Shown here one piece after another: positions 15,330 through 22,997 of a stretch of DNA of 46,218 nucleotides. Both the position numbers and the translations under genes were made by a program. This stretch comes from an uncultured Muribaculaceae bacterium (GTDB lineage: Bacteria > Bacteroidota > Bacteroidia > Bacteroidales > Muribaculaceae). Each line of letters starts with the position of its first letter. Position 1 is the first letter of the stretch. Where the stretch lies: NCBI GenBank assembly GCA_945931475.1, contig CAMEPD010000010.1, positions 1 through 46,218 of the forward strand, read 5' to 3'. Under the pieces are notes generated by a model. That model searched no databases. It was not told where the DNA came from and saw only the letters and a program-made list of their open reading frames with translations.

Positions 15330-16085
15330 ATGTCAATTAATATTAAGGAAGTTTCGGTGGAACTGAACGATTTGAAATCTGACAATCTGAAAGATGTACC
15401 GGTTGGCGGCATCAACGTCAAGCCGTTCGCCTCACGTGACCAGCTCATAGATTACGCTTCGGCCCGCGGAGGAATACTGGTGGCCGTAAACGCCGAGAAG
15501 ACCGTCAACGCCAACGACCACCTGCGCTCGCTCATCAACGCCAACATCGGTTACTGCGACGGCGCCGGAGCCGTAAAGGCCCTCCGCCACAAGGGCGCTA
15601 CGCAGGCTATACGCATCCCGGGGTGCGAACTGTGGCTCGACATCGTGGCCCGCTGCTACCGCACGAAGTCGTTTTACCTTGTAGGCTCGCGACGCGAGGT
15701 CGTGGAAGGGGTAGTCAAGAAACTCCGCGCCGAATACCCTGGCATCAATATCGTGGGATACCGCGACGGATTCATCCGTTCCGACGCCGAACGCGCGGCC
15801 CTGCTCGACGACATCGTCGATAAGAAGCCCGACGTTGTGTTCGTGGCCATGGGTTCGCCCAAGCAGGAATTCCTCATGGAGGAGATGCTCAGCCGCCACA
15901 AAGCCATCTATCAGGGGCTCGGAGGCTCGTTCGACCTCTACATGGGCCTGTTCAAACGCGCTCCCAAAGCCGTGCGGTCGCTCGGATGCGAATGGCTCTG
16001 GCGATTCGTGGCCCAGCCCACACGCCTACGCCGAATCACCCCCTATATGCGGTTCGCATGGCGCCTCTACGGCAACAAACTCTAA
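15330..16085 (+). CDS. wecG: WecG/TagA/CpsF-family glycosyltransferase (GT26)
   Basis: A 251-residue glycosyltransferase. Family marks are the VAVNAEKTVNAN strand, the catalytic-type Asp in YCDGAGAV, FYLVGSRREVVEG, the motif VFVAMGSPKQEFLM and the closing GCEWLWRFVAQPTRLRR helix that in TagA relatives contacts the membrane. Members transfer ManNAc or ManNAcA to a lipid-linked GlcNAc. Because it sits between wecC and wecB, UDP-ManNAcA is the likely donor, making a WecG-type role more probable than the TagA role. It starts 47 bp after wecC and is probably co-transcribed. The first 25 residues are an unusual extension. Confidence 0.85.
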   Translation: MSINIKEVSVELNDLKSDNLKDVPVGGINVKPFASRDQLIDYASARGGILVAVNAEKTVNANDHLRSLINANIGYCDGAGAVKALRHKGATQAIRIPGCELWLDIVARCYRTKSFYLVGSRREVVEGVVKKLRAEYPGINIVGYRDGFIRSDAERAALLDDIVDKKPDVVFVAMGSPKQEFLMEEMLSRHKAIYQGLGGSFDLYMGLFKRAPKAVRSLGCEWLWRFVAQPTRLRRITPYMRFAWRLYGNKL

Positions 16086-16118
16086 GGCCGCCCGGAGGTA
16101 TCAGAGGTATCTGAGAAA

Positions 16119-16150
16119 TCCGAGAAATCGGATAACTCCGAGAAATCGGA
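16119..16150. repeat. Two copies of a 14-bp palindrome in the wecG-wecB gap
   Basis: TCCGAGAAATCGGA occurs at 16119-16132 and again at 16137-16150; each can fold into a 5-bp stem with a GAAA-type loop. The flanks contain related variants (GAGGTATC, TCTGAGAAAT). It resembles the CCGAT-based tandem repeat at 39.4 kb. Confidence 0.6.
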
Positions 16151-16199
16151 GTTACCGGATGACTCGCCAATTTTTAAAATTTTTATCAGAAACAGACTC

Positions 16200-17375
16200 G
16201 TGAAGACAGTAATGCTGGTGTTCGGCACCCGACCCGAAGCCATAAAGATGGCGCCGCTCGTCAAGGAGCTGCAGCGCCGAAGCGGTGAATTCCGTACGAT
16301 TGTCACCGTCACCGGACAACACCGCCAGATGCTCGACCAGGTGCTCCGAATCTTCGACATAACCCCCGACTACGACCTCAACATCATGAAGCAGGGGCAG
16401 GACCTCACCGACGTCACCGCCCGCGTTCTCCAGGGTATGCGCGACATATTCGCCTCAATCGAGGCCGACGGCCGGGCTCTCCCCGACGTGGTGCTCGTTC
16501 ACGGCGACACCACCACCTCCACAGCCGCAGCTCTCGCGGCCTTCTACCGGCAGATTCCCGTCGGGCACGTCGAGGCCGGCCTACGCACCGGCAACATCTA
16601 CTCCCCCTGGCCCGAGGAGATGAACCGCCGAATCACCGGACGCATAGCCACTTACAACTTCGCCCCCACCCCGCTCGCACGCGAGAACCTCCTGCGCGAA
16701 TCCACCCCCGACTCGGCAATCACCGTCACCGGCAACACCGTAATCGACGCACTCTACTCAGTGGTCGGCACCATCAAGGCCGACACCTCACTGCGCCGCC
16801 GGCTCGACGACGAAATTACCCGGGGGGGTTACGACACCGCACGCATCACCCCGGCACGGCGTATGGTACTCATCACCGGACACCGCCGCGAGAACTTCGG
16901 CCAGGGGTTCATCAACATCTGCAACGCCATCCGCGACCTGGCACACCGGTTTCCCGACGTCGACTTCGTTTACCCAATGCACCTCAACCCCAATGTGCGG
17001 CGTCCCATAGCCGAGGTATTCGGCAACGACCCTTCGACGCATCCCAACGTGTTCTTTATCGAACCGCTTGAGTATCTGCCCTTTGTATACCTTATGGAGA
17101 AAGCAACGCTCGTCCTCACCGACTCGGGCGGCATCCAGGAGGAGGCCCCGGGCCTGGGCAAACCCGTGCTGGTAATGCGCGACACCACCGAACGTCCCGA
17201 GGCTCTCAGCGCCGGCACCGTGCGTCTCGTAGGCACTGACTATCAGAAGATTGTCGATTCAGTAACCGAACTGCTCACCGACCCGGCCGCCTACGCCGCC
17301 ATGAGCCATGCCGTCAACCCCTACGGCGACGGCCACGCCTGCCCCCGCATCGCCGACTTCCTCGCCTCCCGGTAA
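16200..17375 (+). CDS. wecB: UDP-N-acetylglucosamine 2-epimerase (non-hydrolysing)
   Basis: A 391-residue enzyme that interconverts UDP-GlcNAc and UDP-ManNAc, supplying WecC. The start is GTG at 16200, giving MKTVMLVFGTRPEAIKMAPL, which matches the family's N terminus; the ATG at 16212 would cut the first strand. Further marks are VHGDTTTSTAAALAAF, VEAGLRTGNIYSPWPEEMNR, the catalytic-region ITGHRRENFGQG and the UDP-binding SGGIQEEAPGLGKPVLVMR. It closes the wecC-wecG-wecB group 114 bp after wecG; the gap holds the TCCGAGAAATCGGA palindromes. Confidence 0.93.
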   Translation: MKTVMLVFGTRPEAIKMAPLVKELQRRSGEFRTIVTVTGQHRQMLDQVLRIFDITPDYDLNIMKQGQDLTDVTARVLQGMRDIFASIEADGRALPDVVLVHGDTTTSTAAALAAFYRQIPVGHVEAGLRTGNIYSPWPEEMNRRITGRIATYNFAPTPLARENLLRESTPDSAITVTGNTVIDALYSVVGTIKADTSLRRRLDDEITRGGYDTARITPARRMVLITGHRRENFGQGFINICNAIRDLAHRFPDVDFVYPMHLNPNVRRPIAEVFGNDPSTHPNVFFIEPLEYLPFVYLMEKATLVLTDSGGIQEEAPGLGKPVLVMRDTTERPEALSAGTVRLVGTDYQKIVDSVTELLTDPAAYAAMSHAVNPYGDGHACPRIADFLASR

Positions 17376-17405
17376 GCGGCCCCCCCGGCATCGCCTGATT
17401 AACAT

Positions 17406-17738
17406 CTACAGTCGTCTCGTGCGACTGACACCAAATAACATAATAACATAGCCAAAATTCGTCTTTTTTGTAATCGTTGGTACGCACGGTGCGTGCATCC
17501 GCCTGTCGGAGCTGCCCCGTGCGCTCCCTTTTTGTACCCGGCCACTCCCGCTTACTGCTGATTGAGAAGCCGTATCCGTCCGATATCGGGCGGCTTCGGC
17601 GTAGCCTTGTGCTGTTTCCGTTCCATCAGAGTATTCAATTCCGACCCGATACATGGCTTCGACGTCGCCACTGTTGGCGAGGCGCAGGAGTTCTTCTAAT
17701 GACATATTTTGGTAATCAACAGCAAAAGCGCTTGTGTT
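17406..17738 (-). pseudogene. Truncated Sel1-repeat gene fragment
   Basis: On the minus strand, directly after the stop codon of the 413-residue Sel1 gene, the reading frame TSAFAVDYQNMSLEELL...SGDVEAMYRVG continues to GYAEAARYR. It is closely similar to residues 18-70 of the 201-residue Sel1 protein at 19037-19642, including the end of that protein's signal peptide. The start of the signal peptide is missing and Sel1 similarity stops near 17585, after which the frame runs through a REP-like palindrome to a stop at 17406. It looks like the remnant of a third tandem paralogue that lost both ends, perhaps by unequal recombination. An ATG at 17705 could still start a 99-residue product without a signal peptide. 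Confidence 0.6.
17484..17496. repeat. REP-like palindrome
   Basis: GCACG-GTG-CGTGC forms a 5-bp hairpin inside a GC-rich stretch at 17480-17530. It resembles the palindromes near 19.7 and 44.0 kb and lies in the part of the Sel1 fragment where similarity to its paralogue has been lost. Confidence 0.4.
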
Positions 17739-18978
17739 AGTGGTTTAGGATTTGGAGGCACTGCTCAGCATTGGTGACACCCTGCTCGGCAGCAAGTTTG
17801 TGCAGCCGCTTTGCCTCAGCTATATCCTTGGGCACGCCTCTGCCATTGTAATAACAGATGCCTAATAGATATTGTGAATTAGCGTCTCCATGTTCGGCGG
17901 CATGTTTGAGCCATTTTGTGGCTTCGTTGTAGTCACGTGCTATTCCTTCTCCTTTATAATAAATAAAGCCGAGGTTGAATTGCGCTGGGATATATCCCTG
18001 TTCAGCAGCCTTATGGAACCACAGAATCCCCTCTGACTGATTCTTTGCGACATTTTCTCCCAAATAGTAGCATACGCCTAAGTTGAATTGAGCTGCAGGG
18101 TTATTTTGCTCGGCAGCTTTGCGATACCATTGTATTCCTTCGGTATCGTTGACGGGTATGCCATAACCATTAATATTACAATATCCTATGTTTACCATAG
18201 CAGAGGTTTGTCCCTTTTCGGCACTTTTCAAAAACCATTTTAAGGCTTCGGTATAATCCTGAGGCACCCCTTGTCCATTAAAATAACATAAACCCATATT
18301 AAACATTGCGTCTGCATGACCGCGCTCGGCTGCTCTGCGAAACCATGTCAAAGCCTCATTATAATTTTGAGGTATTCCGTTACCATCGAAATATAATGAG
18401 CCCAATTCAAACTGTGATTCTGCATCTTCTTTTTCGGCAGCTTTGCGAAACCACTTTGATGCTTCGGCAATATCTTGTTTCACTCCCCTGCCATATTTAT
18501 AGCTTAAGGCGATACGATATTGTGCACGGGTATATCCATTCTCGGCGGATTTTAAAAACCATTTCGCGGCTTCTGCAAGGTTTTGTTGTACCCCCAGGCC
18601 CTGGTAGTAACAATCGCCCAGAAAATATTGTGCAAACTCATGGTTTTGCTCGGCTGAACTGTGCCATAATTTTACAGTTTCGGTATAATTCTGTTGTACA
18701 CCATATCCATAATAATAGCATCCGCCTAAATAGAATTGAGCATCAGCATGACCTTGATTGGCGGCTCGGCGATACCATCTGACAGCTTCAGAATAGTCTT
18801 GGGCAACATCATCGCCGTTAAAATACGATAATCCAACGCTACATTGGGCATCAGCGTTACCTTTTACGGCGAGTTCTAATTTTTGAGTGAAAGATGAATA
18901 GTTGGTGGCTGCCAACGTCGTTGCCGATTTAAAACCGATGCATACAATAACGAGAAAAGAAAAAATACGTTTCAGCAT
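17737..18978 (-). CDS. Exported Sel1-repeat protein, ten repeats
   Basis: A 413-residue protein with a signal peptide (residues 1-23, MLKRIFSFLVIVCIGF then ATTLAA) and ten consecutive 36-residue Sel1 repeats from about residue 39 to 398. Each has the pattern (A/S)Q(F/Y)xLGxCYxxGxGVxQxxxEAxKWFxKAAExG. Sel1 repeats form helical solenoids that bind other proteins, often in envelope assembly or signalling, and the export signal puts this one in the periplasm or at the surface. The DNA is clearly more A/T-rich than the GC-rich genes around it, which suggests separate origin or relaxed codon choice. It is followed by a truncated paralogue and preceded 58 bp upstream by another Sel1 gene. The binding partner is unknown. 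Confidence 0.85.
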   Translation of the reverse strand: MLKRIFSFLVIVCIGFKSATTLAATNYSSFTQKLELAVKGNADAQCSVGLSYFNGDDVAQDYSEAVRWYRRAANQGHADAQFYLGGCYYYGYGVQQNYTETVKLWHSSAEQNHEFAQYFLGDCYYQGLGVQQNLAEAAKWFLKSAENGYTRAQYRIALSYKYGRGVKQDIAEASKWFRKAAEKEDAESQFELGSLYFDGNGIPQNYNEALTWFRRAAERGHADAMFNMGLCYFNGQGVPQDYTEALKWFLKSAEKGQTSAMVNIGYCNINGYGIPVNDTEGIQWYRKAAEQNNPAAQFNLGVCYYLGENVAKNQSEGILWFHKAAEQGYIPAQFNLGFIYYKGEGIARDYNEATKWLKHAAEHGDANSQYLLGICYYNGRGVPKDIAEAKRLHKLAAEQGVTNAEQCLQILNH

Positions 18979-19036
18979 AGCGTGAATTGATTGAAGCCTT
19001 ATATGAAATCAGGGAGTATATAGTTAGGATGGGAGG

Positions 19037-19642
19037 TTAGCGGGATTCGCCCATTATTTTGAGACATTCGGCGGCTTCTTCGTTGCCCTGATTGGCGGCC
19101 CTTCGGTACCATTTCTTAGCTTCGGTGGAGTTTTTGGGAACACCGCGACCATTAAAATAGCAGCGTCCTAAGAGATATTGAGAAAGGCTGTCGCCTGATT
19201 CGGCGGCTTTAAGAAGCCATTTTGCGGCTTTGTTATAGTCAATGTTTGCCTCGTCCCCCATACCGTAATAGTAATAGAGTGCCAGGCTGCATTGTGCGTC
19301 TAAGTTGTTCTGTTCGGCGGCTTTGCAGTACCATTTGGCGGCTTCATCATAGTCATTCTCCACGCCGTATCCGTTTGAATAGCATGTTCCTAATTCAAAT
19401 TGCGCCTCGGCATGACCTTTTTCAGCTGCCAGACGATACCATCGTGCGGCATCAGTGTATCCGTCGCACTCAATACAACCCAGTTCACAAAATTTACCCA
19501 TACGATATTGGGCTTCGGTGTCACCGGCGTTGGCGAGGCGCAGGAGTTCATCAAATGACATGTTTTGGTAATCAACGGCAAACGCGCTTACCGGGAGGAG
19601 CAGGGCGCACAGGAGGATGACAATGGATGATAAGTGTTTCAT
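19037..19642 (-). CDS. Exported Sel1-repeat protein, four repeats
   Basis: A 201-residue protein with a signal peptide (MKHLSSIVILLCALLLPVSAFA) and four Sel1 repeats between residues about 40 and 190. The N-terminal part after cleavage (VDYQNMSFDELLRLANAGD) is repeated nearly word for word in the truncated fragment at 17406-17738, showing recent duplication within the group. The second and third repeats are the most regular. It is likely periplasmic and a protein-binding solenoid; no catalytic residues are present. It lies on the same strand as the 413-residue Sel1 gene and may share a transcript with it. A palindromic element lies between it and the next upstream gene. Confidence 0.85.
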   Translation of the reverse strand: MKHLSSIVILLCALLLPVSAFAVDYQNMSFDELLRLANAGDTEAQYRMGKFCELGCIECDGYTDAARWYRLAAEKGHAEAQFELGTCYSNGYGVENDYDEAAKWYCKAAEQNNLDAQCSLALYYYYGMGDEANIDYNKAAKWLLKAAESGDSLSQYLLGRCYFNGRGVPKNSTEAKKWYRRAANQGNEEAAECLKIMGESR

Positions 19643-19659
19643 AATCAGAGGAAGGGAGG

Positions 19660-19792
19660 TGTAGGGCCGGAAAGCCGGGAGATATAGTGTGGAAGACTGT
19701 CAGCACAGTGCGACCGTCAGATTACATGAGTGTGTATCAAAATTAATATGAGGGGGATAAAATGTGGGGCCGCGGCAGGTCGCGACCCTACA
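19660..19792. repeat. Palindromic dispersed element bounded by TGTAGGG and CCCTACA
   Basis: The element starts TGTAGGG (19660-19666) followed by a GCCGG/CCGG-type hairpin and ends with a GCG...CGC hairpin and CCCTACA (19786-19792). An element of the same plan but only 81 bp long lies at 44001-44081. The end motifs are exact inverses; the inner palindromes differ. This suggests a MITE or paired REP element. Confidence 0.5.
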
Positions 19793-19807
19793 TCATAGCG
19801 CAAAATT

Positions 19808-19834
19808 GCGATGCGCTGAATGTTGACACATCGC
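19808..19834 (-). terminator. Possible terminator of the radical SAM operon
   Basis: On the minus strand GCGATG (19834-19829) pairs with CATCGC (19813-19808), followed by AATTTTG. It begins 17 bp after the stop codon of the acidic YGGP protein. The stem is short and the loop long, so support is moderate. Confidence 0.4.
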
Positions 19835-19850
19835 CATAGTATTCAGGTTA

Positions 19851-20546
19851 TCAGGGAACGAGGTCTGAGAAAAGGTCACCGTCAGCGAGGAGATCATCGT
19901 TGTCGGTATCGATGTTGGCAGGATCATCCCAGCCGTCGGGACCGCCATACATATCAGGCTCGACCTGCTCCCAACCCTCGGGACCGCCATACTCTGCACA
20001 AACAATTTCGTTCGGGTCGACAGGCTGTTCAATTATAGGCTGTTCCATTACGTTCGGGTCGATTGTGACAATCGGAGGCTCAACCTCAATGGGTGGTTCG
20101 ATTTCAATGGGTGGTTCGATTTCAATGGGTGGGTCAACCTCCACGGGAGGGTCAACCTCGCCGGGTTCGTTGCCGGGTTCGTCGCCGGGCTCCTCGGCGG
20201 GTGTGAGTCCGGATACGGGCTCCTCCTCAACAGGCTGCGAAGCGGGGGCGGGTTGAGCTGCTGTTTGAGTGGGGGCGGGAGCGGCAGGCTGAGCAGCGAC
20301 CGGAGCGGCGGCCTCCTGAGTATCCTGTGTGTCCTGAGCGTCGGATTCAGGTTCGGGTTCGGCGTTTTCGGGTATTTCTACCTCGGCGGGTTCTTCGTCA
20401 TCGCCACGAGTGGCCCATACGGCTGCGCCTGCGGCCGCGGCGCCGGCTACGGCTGCACCGCCGGCCATGGCGGCGCGTTTGCCCGAATTTGATTTCTTAT
20501 CGCCCAGGGGTGCGCCGGACAGCGGCTGGATGTTTTTTGTTTCCAT
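19851..20546 (-). CDS. Membrane-anchored acidic protein with two YGGP(E/D)GW motifs; proposed radical SAM substrate
   Basis: A 231-residue protein of no family known to me. Residues 1-23 are short and basic, 24-46 form an Ala/Gly-rich transmembrane segment (MAGGAAVAGAAAAGAAVWA), and the rest is acidic and low in complexity. Residues 50-130 are Glu/Pro/Ala-rich, and 131-160 hold repeats of the type PPIEIE or PPVEVD. The C-terminal 50 residues contain two evenly spaced motifs: Cys183-Ala-Glu-Tyr186-GGPEGW and Met199-Tyr200-GGPDGW, 14 residues apart, then an Asp-rich end. It is 59 bp downstream of the radical SAM/SPASM gene on the same strand. From memory, substrates in the Bacteroidales rSAM/lipoprotein system share a Cys/Met-Tyr-Gly-x-Pro motif, so this protein is a likely target; that is inference. 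Confidence 0.7.
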   Translation of the reverse strand: METKNIQPLSGAPLGDKKSNSGKRAAMAGGAAVAGAAAAGAAVWATRGDDEEPAEVEIPENAEPEPESDAQDTQDTQEAAAPVAAQPAAPAPTQTAAQPAPASQPVEEEPVSGLTPAEEPGDEPGNEPGEVDPPVEVDPPIEIEPPIEIEPPIEVEPPIVTIDPNVMEQPIIEQPVDPNEIVCAEYGGPEGWEQVEPDMYGGPDGWDDPANIDTDNDDLLADGDLFSDLVP

Positions 20547-20605
20547 GATACGGGAAGTTATTTAGTGTGTTAATTTTTCAATATGTGTATAATTCAGATG
20601 TGCAT

Positions 20606-21652
20606 TTACTTTGTGGACTTCAGATTGGCAACGGCGCGTTTGAGGGCATTGAAGTGGCAGCGCATGAGCGAGCCGTCGTCGCGGCGCAGGTGCATTCCGT
20701 CGCCCTGACACCGGTCGAACACGGGGCATTCGGCGCACTCGCCGGTGCGCATCCACGAGTGGTCGCGGTAGGGCCGGAAGCGGTTCTGCCACACGTCCCA
20801 AAAGGAATCGCGGTAGATGTTCCCCTGGTCGTAGTGGCTGCGGATGCTCAGGCATCCGGAAATGTCGCCGTTGATGCGTACCGAAGCGGTGTTGCGCCCG
20901 GCCTGGCAGCGGAAATGACGTTTGCGCACCAGTCCTTCGTAGCCTCCGAGGTACCCCTCGCAGGCGTACGACAAGTCGATTTGCCCCTCAAGGCGTGTCT
21001 GGCGGATGAACTCCATGACCTGCAGGAGCTGGTCGTCGGTGATTGTAAGTTCGGGGTGGCCCTCGGCGCGGCCCATGGGGATGATGGTGAATATGCGCCA
21101 GCGTTTCACTCCGGCCTCGACAAGCATACGGCGTATCTCGGGCAGGTGGGGCAGGTTGCGCGGATTCACGCAGGTGATTACGTCCCACACAAGGTGCGGG
21201 GCCCGGCGGATGTATTGGATGGCGTTGTAAACGCGGTCGAAGGCTATGGGCGAATTGCGCAGCCAGTTGTGCTCGGGGGCGAGGCCGTCGATGTCGATGG
21301 CCAGCGATGTCAGGCCGCAACGCGACAGTTCGCGCATGGTGGGGCCGTCGATAAGCATTCCGTTCGACACGAAACCCCAGTAGAACCCTTTGTGCGTAAT
21401 CTCCCAGCCGCAGCGCATAACGTCGGGGCGCACAAGCGGTTCACCGCCAAGGGTGAAGACTATAGTCTTTGTGTCGGGCTGATGCTGCTTGATTTCGTCG
21501 AGCACCGGCAGGAAGTCCTCCAAGGGCATATCGTCGGAGCGGTGCGCCTTGATGCATTCGCTGCCGCAGTGACGGCAGTTGAGGTTGCAGTTGAGGGTGA
21601 ACTCCCAGAATAGTTGCCTCAGGGGATATGTGGTGGGCGTGATTGGTTGCAT
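20606..21652 (-). CDS. Radical SAM/SPASM protein, rSAM/lipoprotein-system type
   Basis: A 348-residue enzyme. The ATG at 21652 (MQPITPTTYPLRQLFWEFT) is chosen because the family begins there; the longer frame to 21700 would overlap the promoter. The radical SAM cluster motif CNLNCRHC is at about residues 22-29, followed by the SAM-binding GGEPLVRPD. The C-terminal SPASM part has RCQAGRNTASVRINGDISGC, QGNIYRDSFWDVWQNRF, then GECAECPVFDRCQGDGMHL and a final CHFN, supplying Cys ligands for one or two auxiliary Fe-S clusters. This layout matches the TIGR04133-type enzymes of Bacteroidales, which I recall as partners of small lipoproteins with a MYGxP motif. The next gene encodes a protein with MYGGP, supporting a peptide-modifying role. 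Confidence 0.88.
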   Translation of the reverse strand: MQPITPTTYPLRQLFWEFTLNCNLNCRHCGSECIKAHRSDDMPLEDFLPVLDEIKQHQPDTKTIVFTLGGEPLVRPDVMRCGWEITHKGFYWGFVSNGMLIDGPTMRELSRCGLTSLAIDIDGLAPEHNWLRNSPIAFDRVYNAIQYIRRAPHLVWDVITCVNPRNLPHLPEIRRMLVEAGVKRWRIFTIIPMGRAEGHPELTITDDQLLQVMEFIRQTRLEGQIDLSYACEGYLGGYEGLVRKRHFRCQAGRNTASVRINGDISGCLSIRSHYDQGNIYRDSFWDVWQNRFRPYRDHSWMRTGECAECPVFDRCQGDGMHLRRDDGSLMRCHFNALKRAVANLKSTK

Positions 21653-21657
21653 ATCAG

Positions 21658-21690
21658 CAAAATTAGTGAATTTTCTGATAAAGACACAAG
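21658..21690 (-). promoter_or_regulatory. Promoter of the radical SAM gene
   Basis: On the minus strand CTTG (21690-21687), a 21-bp spacer and TAATTTTG (21665-21658) form a good promoter. The -7 box ends only 5 bp before the ATG, so the transcript would have almost no leader. Confidence 0.5.
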
Positions 21691-21764
21691 GTAGCGGCAA
21701 AAACTATCACCTCGGCCAAGAATTTATTACCGCAAAATGGTGGAGTGTGGTACAATAAGTGGCA

Positions 21765-22997
21765 TCATTTGCCGATAATCTCGTCGATATCGATGGCGTC
21801 GGCCGAGCCTTCGCGGGCTTCGCGCACCAGACGGTTGGCTTTGGCGACATTTTTGGTGACGCCGCGCCCGAAACGGTAGCATTTCGACAACAGCGCCTTG
21901 GCCTTGTACATATCCTCGCCATATTCCGAGGCTTTGGTGAGGTATTTCACGGCTTTGGCGTAGTCGCGCGGCACGGCGATGCCGTCGTAGTATCCCTTGC
22001 CGATATAGTACCCGGTAGTCTCCCAGTTGTCATAGGCGGCTGCTCCGTCGGGGCCGAAAAGGCGGTTGAAAATATTCAGCGCCTCGCCGGTCTCCCCTAA
22101 TTTGGCGTAAATACAGGCAAGCATATACGTGTGCTCCGTGCTGTAATCCAAATCATCAGTGGCATACCGGCCGGTAAGGCATTCCAGCGCCTTGCTGTAA
22201 TTCGGGGCTGTTCCGCGGCCGTAGAAGTAGTTGGCAGCCATCTCGTCGGCGCACATGGTATCGTGGCGCCAGCATTTTTCGCCCCAGTAGACCGACTTTT
22301 CGCTGTCGCGTTTGATGGTCTCGCCCATGCCTGATTCCACAGTGCCTGTGGCCAGGTTGCGGCAAAGCCACGTCTGAGCCGGGATGTACCCTGCCTTGGC
22401 GGCGCGCTCTATCCACGCCAGGCCCTCGGTGACGCGCTCCTCGTTCCATATCAGGTTAATGCCGTATGAGGTCATAGCTTTGAGGCAGCCCGCTTCGGCC
22501 GACTGACGGAGCATATTCCGGAAATCGGGATAGTCGTCAGGTGAACAGCCGTAATCCGACGAGTTGTAATATCGGAGGAGGCTATATAATTCGTAAAGCG
22601 CCCCGGGACGGTCGGGAGAACCGGGTTTCACCAGCTTGTCAAGACGCATACGGGCTTCGTTGAAGTACTTCTTCATCAGCTCTTTATCACATTTTACACC
22701 TATCCCCTCGCTCATGCAGTACATCATTGCCCGGGCGGCCTCGGCCTTCTGCAACTCGGTGGATGCGGGGTTGTTGAATGTGTTGAGCCACATATTATAA
22801 TATTTGACATAATATGGGTCAGACTTGCTGACACCTCTAACCTTCATTTCGGAAATCAGTTCCTCGAAGCGGCCGATATCGCCGGCGTCGGCATCGCGTT
22901 TCATGTCGGCAATAATGGGTGAATCGCCCACGGCGGCTGCCGACAGGGTGGTAAGCATAAGTAGCACACCGGCTATCAAACTGTGTAATCTATTCAT
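21765..22997 (-). CDS. Exported Sel1/TPR-like repeat protein
   Basis: A 410-residue protein with a signal peptide (MNRLHSLIAGVLLMLTTLSAAA) and degenerate Sel1 repeats spread through residues about 70-400. The clearest units are EAGCLKAMTSYGINLIWNEE, KAGYIPAQTWLCRNLATG, MAANYFYGRGTAPNYSKALE and ALLSKCYRFGRGVTKN. It is more divergent than the Sel1 proteins at 17.7-19.6 kb and is not their recent copy. Its ATG overlaps the uvrC stop by 4 bp (ATGA), so it is translated from the uvrC transcript, a pairing that is probably positional rather than functional. A periplasmic protein-binding role is likely; nothing shows a specific partner. Confidence 0.8.
   Translation of the reverse strand: MNRLHSLIAGVLLMLTTLSAAAVGDSPIIADMKRDADAGDIGRFEELISEMKVRGVSKSDPYYVKYYNMWLNTFNNPASTELQKAEAARAMMYCMSEGIGVKCDKELMKKYFNEARMRLDKLVKPGSPDRPGALYELYSLLRYYNSSDYGCSPDDYPDFRNMLRQSAEAGCLKAMTSYGINLIWNEERVTEGLAWIERAAKAGYIPAQTWLCRNLATGTVESGMGETIKRDSEKSVYWGEKCWRHDTMCADEMAANYFYGRGTAPNYSKALECLTGRYATDDLDYSTEHTYMLACIYAKLGETGEALNIFNRLFGPDGAAAYDNWETTGYYIGKGYYDGIAVPRDYAKAVKYLTKASEYGEDMYKAKALLSKCYRFGRGVTKNVAKANRLVREAREGSADAIDIDEIIGK

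Noticed and set aside
20567-21613. Rightward frame of 348 codons opposite the radical SAM gene
   Set aside because: The radical SAM Cys motifs are on the minus strand; the opposite frame has no recognisable domain.
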